DNA of 64,000 bases from Rhyacichthys aspro (taxonomy: Eukaryota > Chordata > Actinopteri > Gobiiformes > Rhyacichthyidae): assembly GCA_036850595.1 (NCBI GenBank), contig CM072161.1, positions 10,003,905 through 10,067,904 on the forward strand. Reading direction: 5' to 3'. Position 1 is the first letter of the stretch, and every line of letters starts with the position of its first letter. This document shows, piece by piece, positions 50,601-62,068 of the stretch. The notes under the pieces are model-generated. The model was not told the DNA's origin. It was given only the letters and a program-made list of their open reading frames with translations, and did not search any database. The translations under genes were made by a program, and so were the position numbers.

Positions 50601-53600
50601 TCAAAGAAACATAGCTCTAAAGAAAGGCATGGCTGTAAAAGTGGCACTGTAAATCTTTATGTGAATCTTTCCTGAAGAAGAAGATGCAGAAAAGCTCAAG
50701 GTGGCGACGTTGAAGTCAGCTCCATTTGTGATTTGTTGATTGTCTCAGACGTTCGACCAAGATTACTGCTGTAATGTGTCCCTCATTTCAGATGCAGGTA
50801 TTAAATATTTACCCGTGTCATGCGTTAAGGCTATAAATAATGTTCATATTTATTAATGTGTAATATGGCTTACTGTGTTGTCACTGTGAAGTAGTAGTTT
50901 GGTGGTTAAAAGTGAATATTTGATCATTAGATAGTGGTGTTAACCAATGCTGTGTGAACTTGCCTTTCAAAGCTGAGGCAAGCTCCGAGAACTCGTCCAC
51001 ACCAGACTTAAAGAAACAAACAACAGCGTGTGGGTTTTTTTTTATGCTGTGGCAATTATGTCATCATTTGCAGTGCATTTGTTTAGTGAAAGGTTCGGGT
51101 ATCAGGGTTTATTTTGTGGGGTTGGTGTGTACTTTATTATTATTGTGATATTGTGACATTCCATATTCTTCTGTCTGTTGCGGTAGTTGTAGGGGCTGCA
51201 TGATGAAGTGACATGTGTCTAACCCTGCTCAAGTGTTGCACCGGTTGGGACTGTACAACTGACACTTCTGGAACAATGCAAGTTACTTCACATTTTAAGG
51301 AGTCAATACACAGAGTACTGCACTATTATTTGCACAAACTTCTTACTAGGTATCCCACTGTATCTCAGTAGAGTTTTCCAATGTGCTGTAACAAAAAAAC
51401 AATGTCACTGAAGCAGATTTAACATGCAATACAAACTATTTTCTTGGTAAAATATGGTATCTCTCCAAAAGCACTAAATATGTTGAAATATTGTGCTGCA
51501 TGATGCAAGGAAAAGATCTGAAATGCTAATAACGTATATGAAGTCACATCACAGTTTAACTTAAGGCTCATTCTTTGTTAATTACTGCTAAAAGGGTGAA
51601 AGTCCCATGTTAAATAGCTACTGTGTTCATTTGCTCTGGTCTTCAGCAGAAATGACTAAAGACGAAAGCAAACAAGACAGCAAGTACAGGATGTGTCGTG
51701 TAGCTTCTGTGCGTCTATGTGTGTGTAATTATATCAGTTTAATGTGTTAAATGTAAGCAGACACTTTTATTTTCTGCCAAGGATTCTTGAAATCCTTGAG
51801 AGAAATCAAGCCTGAGATTTTTTCTCTATAAAAAAATGTTCCACAAGAAAAGACACGTTCTAATTTCTTGGACAGCATGGCACTGTGGAGGCAGGGTTAC
51901 TGATGCCCGAGAACAAGAAAGGCTTTTTAGGCTGCTGTGAGTGAACGTGTGTGGGCCCGGCCGGCCGAGTTAGTGGAACGGGCACGTACTGAGTGAGTGG
52001 ACTGGCTTTGATCCAAGGTTAGTGCTGTGAACCCGTCTGACAGGTGAAGGATTGCAGGCTGGCCTGTGGAAGAGATGTAGAGGCGGTCTCTCAGGGCACA
52101 CAGGTGCACTGCCGGCCAGGAGGCTGAGCTGTGGACTGAGTGGGCTGGCTGGAGGCATGTGGCCAGTAATGAGAGCTGTTGCATGTCACTATGGAGGTGA
52201 AGGTGCCGCACAATGTGGCGCAGAGATGGCGAACAGATGTTGACTTATGAGGAGTAATTATACAGTAGATCAGCAGGGCTCTGGTCTGTATGCTTTCTAC
52301 ATGTTTTATGCGGCCATTATTTCCACAGTAGAGGGATTGCATTGGAATACATTTATGAAAGCTGTATATCTCTTTTGAAGATCTTACATGTATACGCTTC
52401 GAATCATTTGTTATGAACATAAAGTGACCAACTGAACAAAACTGTGATGTTGTACAACTTTATAAATCTATCTAGGTGTAAAATAACTCATTTACACATA
52501 GATTTAAAAGTACAAAAGCAGCTTTTCTGTCTTATAATTAAAAGTCCAGCCTATTAAACTTTCCCAGCAATAAACTTTTAATCCCCTCACATTAGTCCTC
52601 TCCTGAATACAAAGACGGAAATGGCCCGACATCCTGACCTCACCGAGTGCTATCGCTCTGTGTGCGCGTCACCCCCACAGGAGCCATGTTAGAGCCACAG
52701 CTGATTGATAAGCATCCAGTCGGCCCGGCGCTCAAGTGAACTGTCTTGTTGCTGCTGGGGGCAACGGAAATCGAATGACAGGGATTAGTGTGGCTGCTTC
52801 GAGCTCGGCGGTAGAGATATGTTGGAGACTGATGACCTTTCTTGACCGATGTTATATAAGGGCGCCGGTTTATTTCACATAAACCACCACAACAACTATT
52901 TAATTGCACAGCTCTGTCACCTGACTCCAACAATGGCAGGGAAAAGCGCGGAGGGAGCATCTGTAATTAGCACATTCATGATTAACAAATACGAAATTCC
53001 AAGCCTGAATTTATGCATGAGTTAACCTTTACAACATTAACTAATCTTCCTCTCCAGATCCTCCCCCTCGCATTCACCCAAGTCTACTAACAATAAATTG
53101 ATAATGTTATGCAGTGGAACATTATGCGGCACATTGTCTTCTAATAGTGGTTGCCTTGTATCATTCAAAGCCAATACAATATGACTGATTTGTCTTTGTT
53201 TCCTTCTGTCTTTCGCCTTTCACTTGCCTGTTTTGAGTAGATAATAAGCGCAGGAGAGAAACTGAAGGGGGTTGTAAAAGCTGCTAACACGCCGTACTTC
53301 TAGTTGACTCCAGGGACGACTGCCACGTTTACAGTAGTTCAACCAGGACACGATCTCTCATGTTTTCGCTTTCATCCACTTAGGTTTATGTTTTCAGAAA
53401 GAGCGCCTCGTAGAACGGGAAAGGGTTTGTGTTATGAAACATGAAAACACTTTAAATGTATTCGAAGTTGTATCAGCAGAGTGGTTTAGACACAGGCTTG
53501 TGATTTCTACTCTAAACAGTGAGATATTCACTTTTGGGCTGCTGTCCATCCATCTATCGATCTCTGGCCAGCGACTGAGTCCAGCTCATCTAGTGGACTC

Positions 53601-56600
53601 CCCAGACACTTGGTTGCCAGCTGGGCCGTTGTCCCTCCAGCTTGTTCTGGGCCGGCCTCGGGCCTTTTCCCAGTTGGCCATGCCTGGTACGCTTCCCAAG
53701 GCAGGCACATGGGGGATGTTTTTAAGCAAATGCAAAACCCAAACTCCACTGGAGACACTTTGTAATGTGTGTTTGGAGTAGGGTGGTAGGTTACAGATCC
53801 ACTGGGGAAGCCGTTTCACAACGTTCACCGCTTTTACCCATTGTATTGACTCGACAGAACAAACTGCTACAAATTCAGGACAGTGTCAAGAGATCTGCAT
53901 TTGCTTTCTGGCTGAGAGTAGGGAGCCGCTGAGACTATTATAAGAGTGGAAAAGATTTTCTATAGCATTCATGACAGTATAGCCAACGTTCCCCGGCCCA
54001 ACATCTGTTTAACACTTCCAGGTAAAACAAGAAGCGCAGGCCAATTTAAAGTCTCTTTGGTCCATTGATCGCCATTAAAAAGTAAAAAAAGTTTTGGAGG
54101 CACAGTCTGTTCAGACACTAGGACAGAAAGGAGAAATCAAAATCAATGGGCAAATGTTAATTTCCCGCTCCGGATGTACAACTCTGCTTTGTATTCTTCC
54201 TCGGTGTTCAGACAAAACAAAGGTACAATCAGGCAAAAGTGACATGATCATTTCTCATAGGACTGCATTCATTTAGCTCACAAAAGTGAATGTGAAATGT
54301 AAATGAGATTTCAAATAGAAGCAATCTTTGCAATAATTTCAGTTATTTTTACCCAAAGCAGTGATCTGTGAAGTAAACATCTTATTCACTGTCACAGTTG
54401 GAGTCTTGGCAAACAGCAAGGGAGGACCCAACGCTGTGATATGCAGGATGTTTTTGAGATTTTCAGAAAATGGCTAAAATAAATAGCTTGGAAAAGGGTC
54501 ATCACAATCATCGCACTGTTTCTGCAGCTGAAATATTTGTGCTAAAATGTGAACTGATTGATATCATTTTGCATGGACTGTTCGACATATGGTGGTATTG
54601 CTTCCAGTTGACCCATGACTGACACTCTGTTCCTGACGTCATGTTATCTTCTGCTGCAGCTTAATGACACTCGACTGAAGGAGAAGCATCAGCGACTGTT
54701 CATCTCGAGTCGTGACACTTCACTTTGAACATTCAACCAAATGCATTTTGATGAGCATCTGTTGATATAAACAAAATGCATGAACTACTACGCGCGACAC
54801 ACACGGCACACATTGTTAATAACATTTCGTGATAATTAAAAAGCAATTGAGATGTAACAGTGAGAGCTCTGGAACATGCACAGCGGGGTTCATCTCTGAG
54901 GCTAATGTGTCATATGTTGCATATTTCCTTCTTTAACTCAGCACTGCTCTATTCTTTTTACCCGCCGCTCCTTTCAATTCCACTCACACAGAGTTCTCCC
55001 ACACAAAGTCTCAAATCCCCAGTCCATTTCGGCAAAAGCATCTGCCTTGCTTGATCTTGGATTTAAACAGTTTTTGGCCTGTCTTGTTGTCCTTGATCCT
55101 GACTGTGTTTTTATTCATTGCCTTGACAACCAAGGTCAGCAACAGGGCATGGGAAACGTCATTCCGATTCATAACCTGTCATGTGTATGATTAAACATCG
55201 ACCTACACAGACTGGAAAGACTGGACACATGTCAATAAAGTTCAATATCTCATTACCGCATTATAAACATTTTATTTTAGCTAAATCAAAATGGTGCGTG
55301 GTCTAGAAATACTAACACCCTTCTTCTTTTCCTTTCACTGGCAGCCTATATATGTGTAAAGTTTCCTGTAAAGATATGATCTATGAGATAAACAATGCTG
55401 ACACCAACCTACTTTCCTCCTAGGCGTTTCCAGAAAAGTGTCATGGCCCTGTGCTACACGCGGCGCTGATATCTACAGGGATTAGCGCAATGACGAGCAT
55501 CAGCAGCAATGAAGACATCATTTATAACTGTAAGCATCCCGCGTATCGGCTGCCTCTGTGCCGCCGAGCACTGTAAAGCCTGACTCTTAAAAAAAGAAGT
55601 CACGCTCGTTTTTCATGGAAAGGGACAGCAGCAGAGGATTTCAGACAGTAAATAATTCCCTATAGAGCCGAGGTGAGATTAAAAGCAAGCGGTGTGCTGA
55701 TGGGCAGGGGGATGTTAAGGCTGACATTCACCTCCCTTTTTAATTCAGCATCTCATTACAATTCTCCGGCGGTACCGAGTTATTACAGCGGCGCAACGAG
55801 GGACGGACTCATTCCAATACATTAAACACCGCCATGTTTAGCCATTATCAAGGGCCTTTTGTCGCTACGGTGCTATAGTTGCAGGTAAATGCCACGAATA
55901 AGAGTGGAAATTTTACAGCCGACATATGGATCCCGGCCTGTGTGTCCGATCTGAAAGCAAATATTTTCTCTCTTTCTCATTACGTGGCTGCCTGACAGCT
56001 GTGTTATCTTTTCATCATTTCCCATGTTCTCTCTTTTCTCGCTATGCTCCTTTAAGCTCAATTCCCCTCATGTGTTTTTGCTGACTAGCTGGAATACCTC
56101 TTTGGAAGACATGTAAAGGATAGATATTCTATTCAGGTGGTGTGCTGCAAATGATCTCGACATCGGTTTTCCAGTAAGAAAAAAGCGGGGTGAACGTATA
56201 CACATTTACAGCAGTTAATTTCAGCGCCATTTAGACGTCGTGTGATTCATCATTCCGTCAGAGAATGGACTCCGCTGCATAATGCCATACGCTGCAACTT
56301 GTCTCAGTTAGCGCTCTGTAAAACGTGCCGACCACAAAATGACAGAGAGCATTCACTTGACCTTCTATATGGACTCACAGCACAAAAGGATGAAGGCGGA
56401 TTGAAGTCAGTCTTTTATGTGTAATGCATACACAAGCAAGAAATAACACGCGAGGAATTCTTATGCGATGAAGAAAGACAAGTAGAGATAACTTTTCATT
56501 TCAGTTTTGCCACATCTCTCATAAATCACCTGGGACATTTACACGACTGCAACATGTAGTTATTATACCCCATGAAGTAAAAACGACAGTCACGTGGCTC

Positions 56601-59600
56601 ATTCAGTAATACAATGCAGACATGAAGCTCATTTCTAAACACAAATGAAGCCAAGCGATTGAGATTCAGGAAACGACGCAGATTTAATTACACACACAGG
56701 TCTCATTGATTTGTTGGCACAGTGCGTACCGAGGAATAGCTTCAATCTGAATGTAGTCTCCACAGAACAGCCACCAAACAGCCTGAAGGGGCATGTCACA
56801 CCAGCACCTGCGACACCTATAATGAATTCTGCATTCATATCTGCCGGTACAATAAGATCTGTGAAGCAGCAGTGAGATACAACCCTGCAACACACTTGTA
56901 GTGCTTTTTTCCATTAGTGAGAAAAATTGCTGCACTACTTGAGTTGAGTCAATACCTTATAAGATTAGACTTATCTAAATACTGCAGGCGAAAGTAAATT
57001 TGCCAGTAGAAAATCCACTCTCTAATGTAGACAGAAAAATGTCCGTCTTGCCAATTTATGCAGTTGTAAGTCATTTTTTAAATGATCCATAAACGACCTG
57101 CAGTCACCCGCAGCTAATTACTGGACACAACCCAACAGTGGAGCTAAACTGACACCCGCTCGCAGATTTTATCCCCACTCTGTCGTAATTGCAGGATTTG
57201 GTCTGTGAGTTTTAGTGCCAGGCCCAGCATTAAAATGATCTGGGCCTTTCTGTGTTGGTGGCTGGATATAAAAGAAAACAAGATGACACAATGTTAATCA
57301 TAGAGGAAGTTCAACATTCAAATCAATCAACAGTCTTATGTGGTGACAGGATAATAGCAGTGATAGATGCTGTTGTTGAATGAAGAATTTACCAATTAGG
57401 CTGTGCGTTTTAATGCACTGAGTTTCAATTACTGTCAGTAGTTTGCTTTCAAGCTGAAGTTTGCTGGAGAGACAACAATACCCTTAATTATGATCCAAGT
57501 TATTATCAAATGCACTGAACCATCCCAAGATAAACTACACACAAGATAAACCGTTATCTTTCTTGGCTCGTCTTCCCCAGAACAATTGGAAAGATTTAGC
57601 TTGTATTAAGGGACTGGGGCTTTGTATGTTTAATCTAGATTACAGTTATACCATCTGGCAAAATATAACATGTAACATGCCTTCAGCCTTTTAAAACTGT
57701 AGCAGAAGAACAAATGTTTTGTCAAATTTTTTTGGTACAAAGGGGGTAAACGTGCCACAAACTTTGCTGCTCTGCCAGGTTGGCTTTACTGAGGCAATGT
57801 TTTATTAGGCCTCCATAGGCCTGGCTCCTGTTCTTTGTTATTTATCCCATTGCTACTGAGGCAGCACACTGCAGTGCAATATTAATCCTTTGAAGCATGA
57901 GCCTAAAACCTTTTAAGAGTAGTTGGGAAATAAGAAATGCTGCAATTAAAACAAGAATAATGGTCAACCAGGAAAAATTACTTGCCGAGTTTTAACTTAA
58001 TGAAAACTTTCAGTTGTTTTGCTGTAATTAGAGCCATGGCTGTGGAAACAGTTCACAGCATTAGAAAGAAAAGGCACATACACTGATGATCTACAGCTTA
58101 ACTAGTGGCAATCGCTTGGAAGTGGATGGATATTCTGATTGATCATGCTGATCCTGTCATTAACTCAACTAAAAGGAATCGACTATTGGAGAAATGCAGT
58201 TAAGACGCCTTAAGCCGCAAATGTCGACAGAAGTAGAAATAGAACAGACTCTTTACCACCGCAACAATGAGTTATCTGAGAGTGATGACTTACTTTTGTG
58301 GTTTCTTGGGAGGAATATATGTGATGGAAACCCATTACAAAGACAACCATTGTTTTGTAAATCTTGAACAACATTTTCAAAGGCACAGTGAGGTTTAGGG
58401 CTTTAATCTGGATATAGGAATCTGGAATAGGCACTGCAGATTTAGCTTCATAAACAGTCGAGGTGGATGTTGGTGCCATTTACAGCTTCTTCTGGAACAA
58501 TCACATTTCAGAGACAATGCAGCAGCATGTAACATGAGTCACAACCACCAGGATTATATCCCTCGAAACAACATGAAACCAACATATGGAAACTAGTCCT
58601 GTGTTTTGAATCTCATTGACTGCTGGTGTCCACTTTGTGAGGATTAATTGGTTTTACGAGGTGTTTTCAGCTCTGTGTGGACTGCACTCACAGGGCAGGT
58701 GTGTGGACACCTTCAGGGAAATCTATTTCAGCTTTGCTTTGATTCGTGCCTGCTGGGGATGTTCGCTAATTGGCTACTTTGAAGATCATTGTCCAGATGC
58801 GCGCTCTATCAATAGAGAATTGATTGAAAAGTAATGAGGACCAGCAACAATCATATTCACAAAACAGGAAAGATAATTGCAACACTGCGGCAATAATACT
58901 AGCTTTAAGTTGAATTACAAAATACATAGAAATGAGGTACTCACTGCTCCCTCTTTTCATTTTTTTAATTATGAAAAGAAACAGGATGCAGGGTACAGGA
59001 TAAACATGTAAAGAGAAGACCAGCCAGTCCACTGTCCCAAATACATAAGATGTTTGTGTAGTTGAAAGTCCTATTCAGCCCAGAACATGGATTATCATCT
59101 GAAATATGTAAGCCACTTAGCATAACAGATAGCCCCATACTGTATAATTAAGAATTACTCTGTTTTTCCGTCTTTGTGGAAACTGGTGAAGAGAAATTAT
59201 TCTGTTTCTGAATGTTTACCACTTTTGCCTGTGTCTTAACGAGGGCTTTGGTAATATGTTGCTTGTTTATGTGTTTGTGCTCATAAAACTGCATAATTTA
59301 AAGGCTTATTATTACCCATTTGGATTTCATTGGGATATAGCAGCGAGATTATAACGTCTGTGATTATTTTTTCATTTCTGAAACTCCAAAATATGAAGCT
59401 AAGATGAACTCTTGACCTGTTTTTTGTTGGTGAATATAAAAGTGGATCAGAAAACTTTCACCTTTGAATTTATCGTTTAAATGCTCCTATTCTATTCAGG
59501 CAAGTGCGTGGCCATGGACATTGGGTCATGCAGAAAGATCCAGGAGTCGTTCTGGCTGTGAAAATAGATAGTTCCTCCGCTATTCAATGTAATATATTCA

Positions 59601-62047
59601 GTGTAAATAACCTAAAGGAAGAGTGTTTTTATAGTCTTACACAGCAGCCTTGTGTTTCTTTGATTCGACCAGATTTGTTTGGTTCAATCAACAAAGTCTT
59701 TTTTTCTTTTTTTCTTTCCATGAATATATTACCCTTGTCCAACGCTTTGACACATTAACCTTGACAACACCACCGAAACAGACCATATCTGTTGACCGGG
59801 TCACATCTCAAAGTGATGCCCCGCTTTGCCACCGTGTGAATAATTCATGCGAGACGAGGCCGGAACGCGAGTAGGTGCCGGAAGACTTCACAGCCGAGCC
59901 ACAGACAAGTGTAACCATAGCACTCTCATTCTTATAGCTATTGATTATGTGCCACGTTAGTCTGCAACTTGGAAACAGATTACAAACAAAATAGACAACA
60001 AGACGGCCCGACTGTCCAGACTTGTTAAGCGTGACGTCCGAGGAGAGCGGCGGGATTGACAGCCTTTTGTTGAATAGTATATAAACACAGCCTTCTTATT
60101 CAAATGATGAGAATAATAGTTTAATCAGGCCGTGCTTTACAGAAGGAGGCAAATGAAGAAAACGTTGGTGATGCGCAGAATGACACAGCCTTATATTGGG
60201 GATTTGTCTGTTACACCTTAATCCATTAGGAAAGTCTCCTGCCTCGACTGTCGTAAAGCCGATTTGGAGCCCGTCGATAGCATCAGTGGGCATCGGGGAG
60301 GTGGCACTTCTCACACAGGAACCACTTTGCAGATACGGTGATATTCTGCCACTTTGCGTACGCCGACGCTCCAAGGATTACCCTAAAAACTTCAGCAACT
60401 CCAACTCTGATTGACAATTAACGTGTGTCTCCACTTTTAGATGCAAATTTTCGAGAGCTGTCCCAGTTCTGGCCTGGATTTCCGAAGAGGCAGCTCCTCA
60501 AAACGTCTCGCCCGAAACCAACTAAGACATAAAACCCAGTGTATAGGTTTAACTGAACAAAGTGCCGCTGTGTAAGGAGTTCCATACGTTATAAGAGATA
60601 CGTGACAAATAATCGTGGAAGATTAGCATTTGTAAAATCCTTGTTAGCTCCGTGCATAATGAATTCAGTTGGCTTGGGTCCAACTGGAGAAAAGGATGAA
60701 GATGTTTTCCTGTCCCAGAATATGTCAACACTTCATTCCAACTTATTATAAACTATTCTCTCTCTTTGTGTTCACTAGCTTTTCATGTGTTGTCTTTCAT
60801 CTTTTTTTTTCATCACCACTCTTTTTTTTTTTCTTTTCTTTTTTTACAATGATCAAAGGGGCCACAAATGTAAGGCTTTTAAATTGAATGTATATTTTCA
60901 CACGAACATCAGACTATTGCTTCATATTTGCTTTGAAAATGACCGTTAACCAACACTCTAATCCATGAGTAAATATCTCATACATATAGACAGACCTGTA
61001 CCTCTATAGGATCTCTCTCCGGGTTTGGCCACACATTTCAGATTTAATACATGTAATTATGATATGTAATTAATTGCGAAGAGCGTTGTGTGCTGCTAAT
61101 AAGCAGAGGGAGCCAAGTGGCACGATGACAAAGCAAACTAGGCTAATCCCTGTCACACTGTTCTGATTTCTTGCCGCAGCCTCGCTTTCTTCCAGGTTCG
61201 GTGAGCCTGTCCTAGCATGAAAAACCTTAAAATGATTTACTCTGCACCACAACATCCTACCTTATCGACAATGCTAACACGCCAGCACGCGCAATCTCTT
61301 CATTTGAAATTACAACGAGCGTGATTAGCCTGACTTCTCAACAAGCCGGGGCTTCCCTTTTCGCTGACTCTAAAGGAGGAATGTATAAAATGTGCACAAG
61401 ATGCAGGAGTGAAAATGCTGTGAATGGACAATCGTTGCTGTGGTGTGCTGCACAATGCAAATTAATTCACCAGTCAGTAGAATTTGGACATGCCGAGAGA
61501 ATAAACCATATTAAGATCTTATTCTCGCCCGATTTAGGACAAAGGCCTATCTGTGCTATTTTAATCCGTTGCCAACTGTTCTGAAAGTCACAGGAGTTGT
61601 CCACAAAGTCCTTGAGTTCACAGCTATATCTACAGGCAGAGCGCGAGAGAAAATGAAGAAAGAAGATGAAAATCTCCTTTATTGATCATTAGCGTGGTAA
61701 AGGTTTTCTAAGGCACAGTTTTTATGTCTGCATCATTATAGAGAGTCGGTTATTTCATTTCCTGACAGCCTCAGCTTAGCTCATTTCACCTGGCAATAAC
61801 AGAAGGAAACAAATAACATTTACAGTTATTGTGTTTTTAATATTTTTCTTCTAATGACATTGGTTTGATTGGGTTTTCCCCTGGAGCAGTAAATTGTATT
61901 TATATTACCTAAAAACAAAGTGGATACAGAAAGAAGTGGATTATAAGACACGTGAAGGTACCTGGCTTGAGGAAGGAATATGATGAACAGAAGTGAGGTC
62001 AACAAGCCCAAGTCCAGAGATGAAGGCCTCCGAAGAGCGGCAGCCAT
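23312..62047 (-). CDS. gabra3: GABA-A receptor alpha-3 subunit (ten coding exons, joined)
   Basis: Join, in transcript order: 62047-61962, 48864-48743, 46436-46369, 36452-36232, 33393-33311, 32805-32662, 30941-30789, 29059-28854, 23808-23770, 23626-23312. Phases match throughout; 1437 nt, 478 residues plus TGA. Signal peptide about 1-28; extracellular ligand-binding domain with sequon N45-I-T, H136 in FFHNG (benzodiazepine-site histidine), N145-M-T and Cys-loop C173-C187; TM1 about 258-281, TM2 about 287-308 ([14 protein letters not shown]), TM3 about 321-345, TM4 about 442-463. The product is a subunit of the pentameric GABA-gated chloride channel of inhibitory synapses. The alpha-3 call rests on KFDGPM, LPLNNLLASK, LVDNGTLLYTMR, KRSWAW and TFNIVGTTY; alpha-1, -2 and -5 differ at these. 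Without the 39-nt exon it is 465 residues. Confidence 0.93.
23770..23808 (-). CDS. gabra3: gabra3 39-nt candidate cassette exon
   Basis: Acceptor TTTTCTTTTCAG is strong; donor GTTAGG is weaker. Encodes 13 residues, EPFQANMARIKDM, phase 0 on both sides, so skipping keeps the frame. It falls in the TM3-TM4 intracellular loop, just 143 bp from the last exon. The skipped product aligns in length with mammalian alpha-3, so this looks like an optional insert. It could be a false exon. Confidence 0.55.
23809..28853 (-). other. gabra3: gabra3 intron between the TM3 exon and the 39-nt exon
   Basis: 5.0 kb. Contains a 20-bp tandem duplication at 26191-26230 and a T20 run at 27767-27786. The frame at 24103-24522 (139 codons, minus strand) has no recognisable content. 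No other exon or repeat was recognised. Confidence 0.55.
26191..26230. repeat. 20-bp tandem duplication
   Basis: AGACCTTTACTGCAGAATG(G/A) occurs twice head-to-tail, differing only at the last base. Confidence 0.9.
28854..29059 (-). CDS. gabra3: gabra3 exon (206 nt): TM2 pore and TM3
   Basis: Acceptor ATCCTCAG, donor GTAAGC. Encodes [20 protein letters not shown] (pore-lining TM2 and the loop), TM3 DWFMAVCYAFVFSALIEF, then KRSWAWDGKREGMEIR. Met324 (codon at 28967-28965) is the position edited from Ile to Met in mammalian alpha-3 mRNA. Confidence 0.96.
29157..29264 (-). other. gabra3: Intronic hairpin 5' of the gabra3 TM2/TM3 exon
   Basis: Arms 29157-29178 and 29243-29264 are inverted copies, 20 of 22 positions complementary, with a 64-nt loop. 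On the gabra3 transcript strand both imperfections are G-U pairs, so the RNA stem is continuous; on the other strand they would be A-C mismatches. It lies about 100-205 nt upstream of the exon start at 29059. The function is unknown. Confidence 0.6.
29659..29701. repeat. T17 / A14 homopolymer pair
   Basis: A run of 17 T (29659-29675) is followed after 12 bases by 14 A (29688-29701), a potential simple hairpin in a gabra3 intron. Confidence 0.85.
30213..30240. repeat. Perfect 12-bp inverted repeat with 4-nt loop
   Basis: AATAATAATGTG, spacer TTTC, CACATTATTATT. In the gabra3 intron between the TM1 and TM2/TM3 exons. Confidence 0.85.
30789..30941 (-). CDS. gabra3: gabra3 exon (153 nt): TM1 and start of TM2
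   Basis: Acceptor CTCTCTCAG, donor GTGAGT. Encodes EYVVMTTYFHLKRKIGYF, TM1 with the invariant Pro267, QVSFWLNRESVPARTVFG. Tyr250 replaces a His usual at this position (TTHFHLKRK) in alpha subunits. Confidence 0.97.
32662..32805 (-). CDS. gabra3: gabra3 exon (144 nt): loop C region
   Basis: Acceptor after a T16 tract then GCTCAG, donor GTACTG. Encodes AYTNNEVIYLWT, VAEDGSRLNQYDLLGHVIGK and SSSTG (loop C). Length equals the conserved 144-nt exon. Confidence 0.97.
32812..32827. repeat. gabra3: A16 run forming the polypyrimidine tract of a gabra3 exon
   Basis: Reads as T16 on the transcript strand, ending 6 nt before the acceptor of the 144-nt exon. A length-variable run here could alter splicing strength. 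Confidence 0.8.
33311..33393 (-). CDS. gabra3: gabra3 exon (83 nt): Cys-loop
   Basis: Acceptor CGTTTCAG, donor GTAAGT. Encodes LTIHAECPMHLEDFPMDAHA then CPLKFGS. The two cysteines (173 and 187) are separated by 13 residues, the signature of the pentameric Cys-loop family. Confidence 0.97.
33394..36231 (-). other. gabra3: gabra3 intron between the 221-nt and 83-nt exons
   Basis: 2.8 kb, AT-rich. A short direct repeat (CATAGTGGTCCT twice near 34960-34985) is the only structure seen. Confidence 0.6.
36232..36452 (-). CDS. gabra3: gabra3 exon (221 nt): benzodiazepine-site region
   Basis: Acceptor GTCCCTCAG, donor GTTAGA, 221 nt as in other alpha genes. Residues 93-165: EYTIDVFFRQSW, then [20 protein letters not shown] with His136, the position that confers classical benzodiazepine sensitivity (His in alpha-1, 2, 3, 5; Arg in alpha-4, 6). 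The subtype is therefore predicted to be diazepam-sensitive. KFDGPM and LVDNGT are alpha-3 markers. Confidence 0.97.
36453..46368 (-). other. gabra3: gabra3 9.9-kb intron
   Basis: Mostly AT-rich with no recognised exon. A GC- and CpG-richer patch at about 40960-41220 keeps several frames open on both strands without recognisable protein. Segments at 43250-43370 and 44180-44470 (GAGCCCTGGGAGACCAC; GTCAAATGCTGCATGAGGTC) recall an abundant, unclassified fish repeat, at low confidence. Confidence 0.45.
46369..46436 (-). CDS. gabra3: gabra3 exon (68 nt): first beta strands
   Basis: Acceptor GTCTCCACAG, donor GTGAGT. Encodes SVTEVRTNIYVTSFGPVSDT then DM; length 68 nt equals the conserved exon in vertebrate alpha-subunit genes. 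Confidence 0.96.
46437..48742 (-). other. gabra3: gabra3 intron between the 122-nt and 68-nt exons
   Basis: 2.3 kb, no recognised element. A short GTTTGTGTA direct repeat lies at about 47860-47885. Confidence 0.6.
48743..48864 (-). CDS. gabra3: gabra3 exon: start of ligand-binding domain
   Basis: 122 nt, acceptor TTCCTGCAG, donor GTAAGT. Encodes residues 30-69 with [20 protein letters not shown], the N-terminal helix shared by alpha subunits, including an N-glycosylation sequon at Asn45. Confidence 0.95.
48865..61961 (-). other. gabra3: gabra3 13-kb intron after the start-codon exon
   Basis: The largest intron. It holds one LINE remnant (about 53525-53700), a GC-rich patch at about 51880-52240, and CpG-richer stretches at about 55430-55830 and 59760-60420 that could be conserved regulatory elements. 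T-rich tracts lie at about 59697-59720 and 60800-60846. No coding exon was recognised; the exon phases either side join directly. Confidence 0.5.
53525..53700 (-). mobile_element. LINE reverse-transcriptase C-terminal remnant
   Basis: On the minus strand two overlapping frames carry pieces typical of the C-terminal tail of a fish non-LTR retrotransposon polyprotein: ARGRPRTSWRD in one frame and PLDELDSVAGQRS in another. The break between frames shows a frameshift and the copy is 5'-truncated. The clade (L2-like, RTE or other) cannot be decided from this fragment. Same orientation as gabra3. Confidence 0.6.
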
Positions 62048-62068
62048 GACGCCTCAAACACAAGATGC
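61962..62068 (-). CDS. gabra3: gabra3 exon with start codon and signal peptide
   Basis: ATG at 62047-62045. An acceptor (GTTCCATTTCAG) ends at 62069, leaving 21 nt of 5' UTR in this exon, so a non-coding exon must lie upstream. The coding part (86 nt) gives a basic, then hydrophobic leader (LGLLTSLLFIIFL at about 13-25) ending PQA. Donor GTACCT, phase 2. The leader is not conserved between alpha subunits, so the assignment rests on position, hydrophobicity and phase match with the next exon. Confidence 0.75.

Noticed and set aside
52845..52865. TATATAAGGGCG as a plus-strand TATA-box promoter
   Set aside because: No downstream exon, start codon context or conserved protein on that strand.
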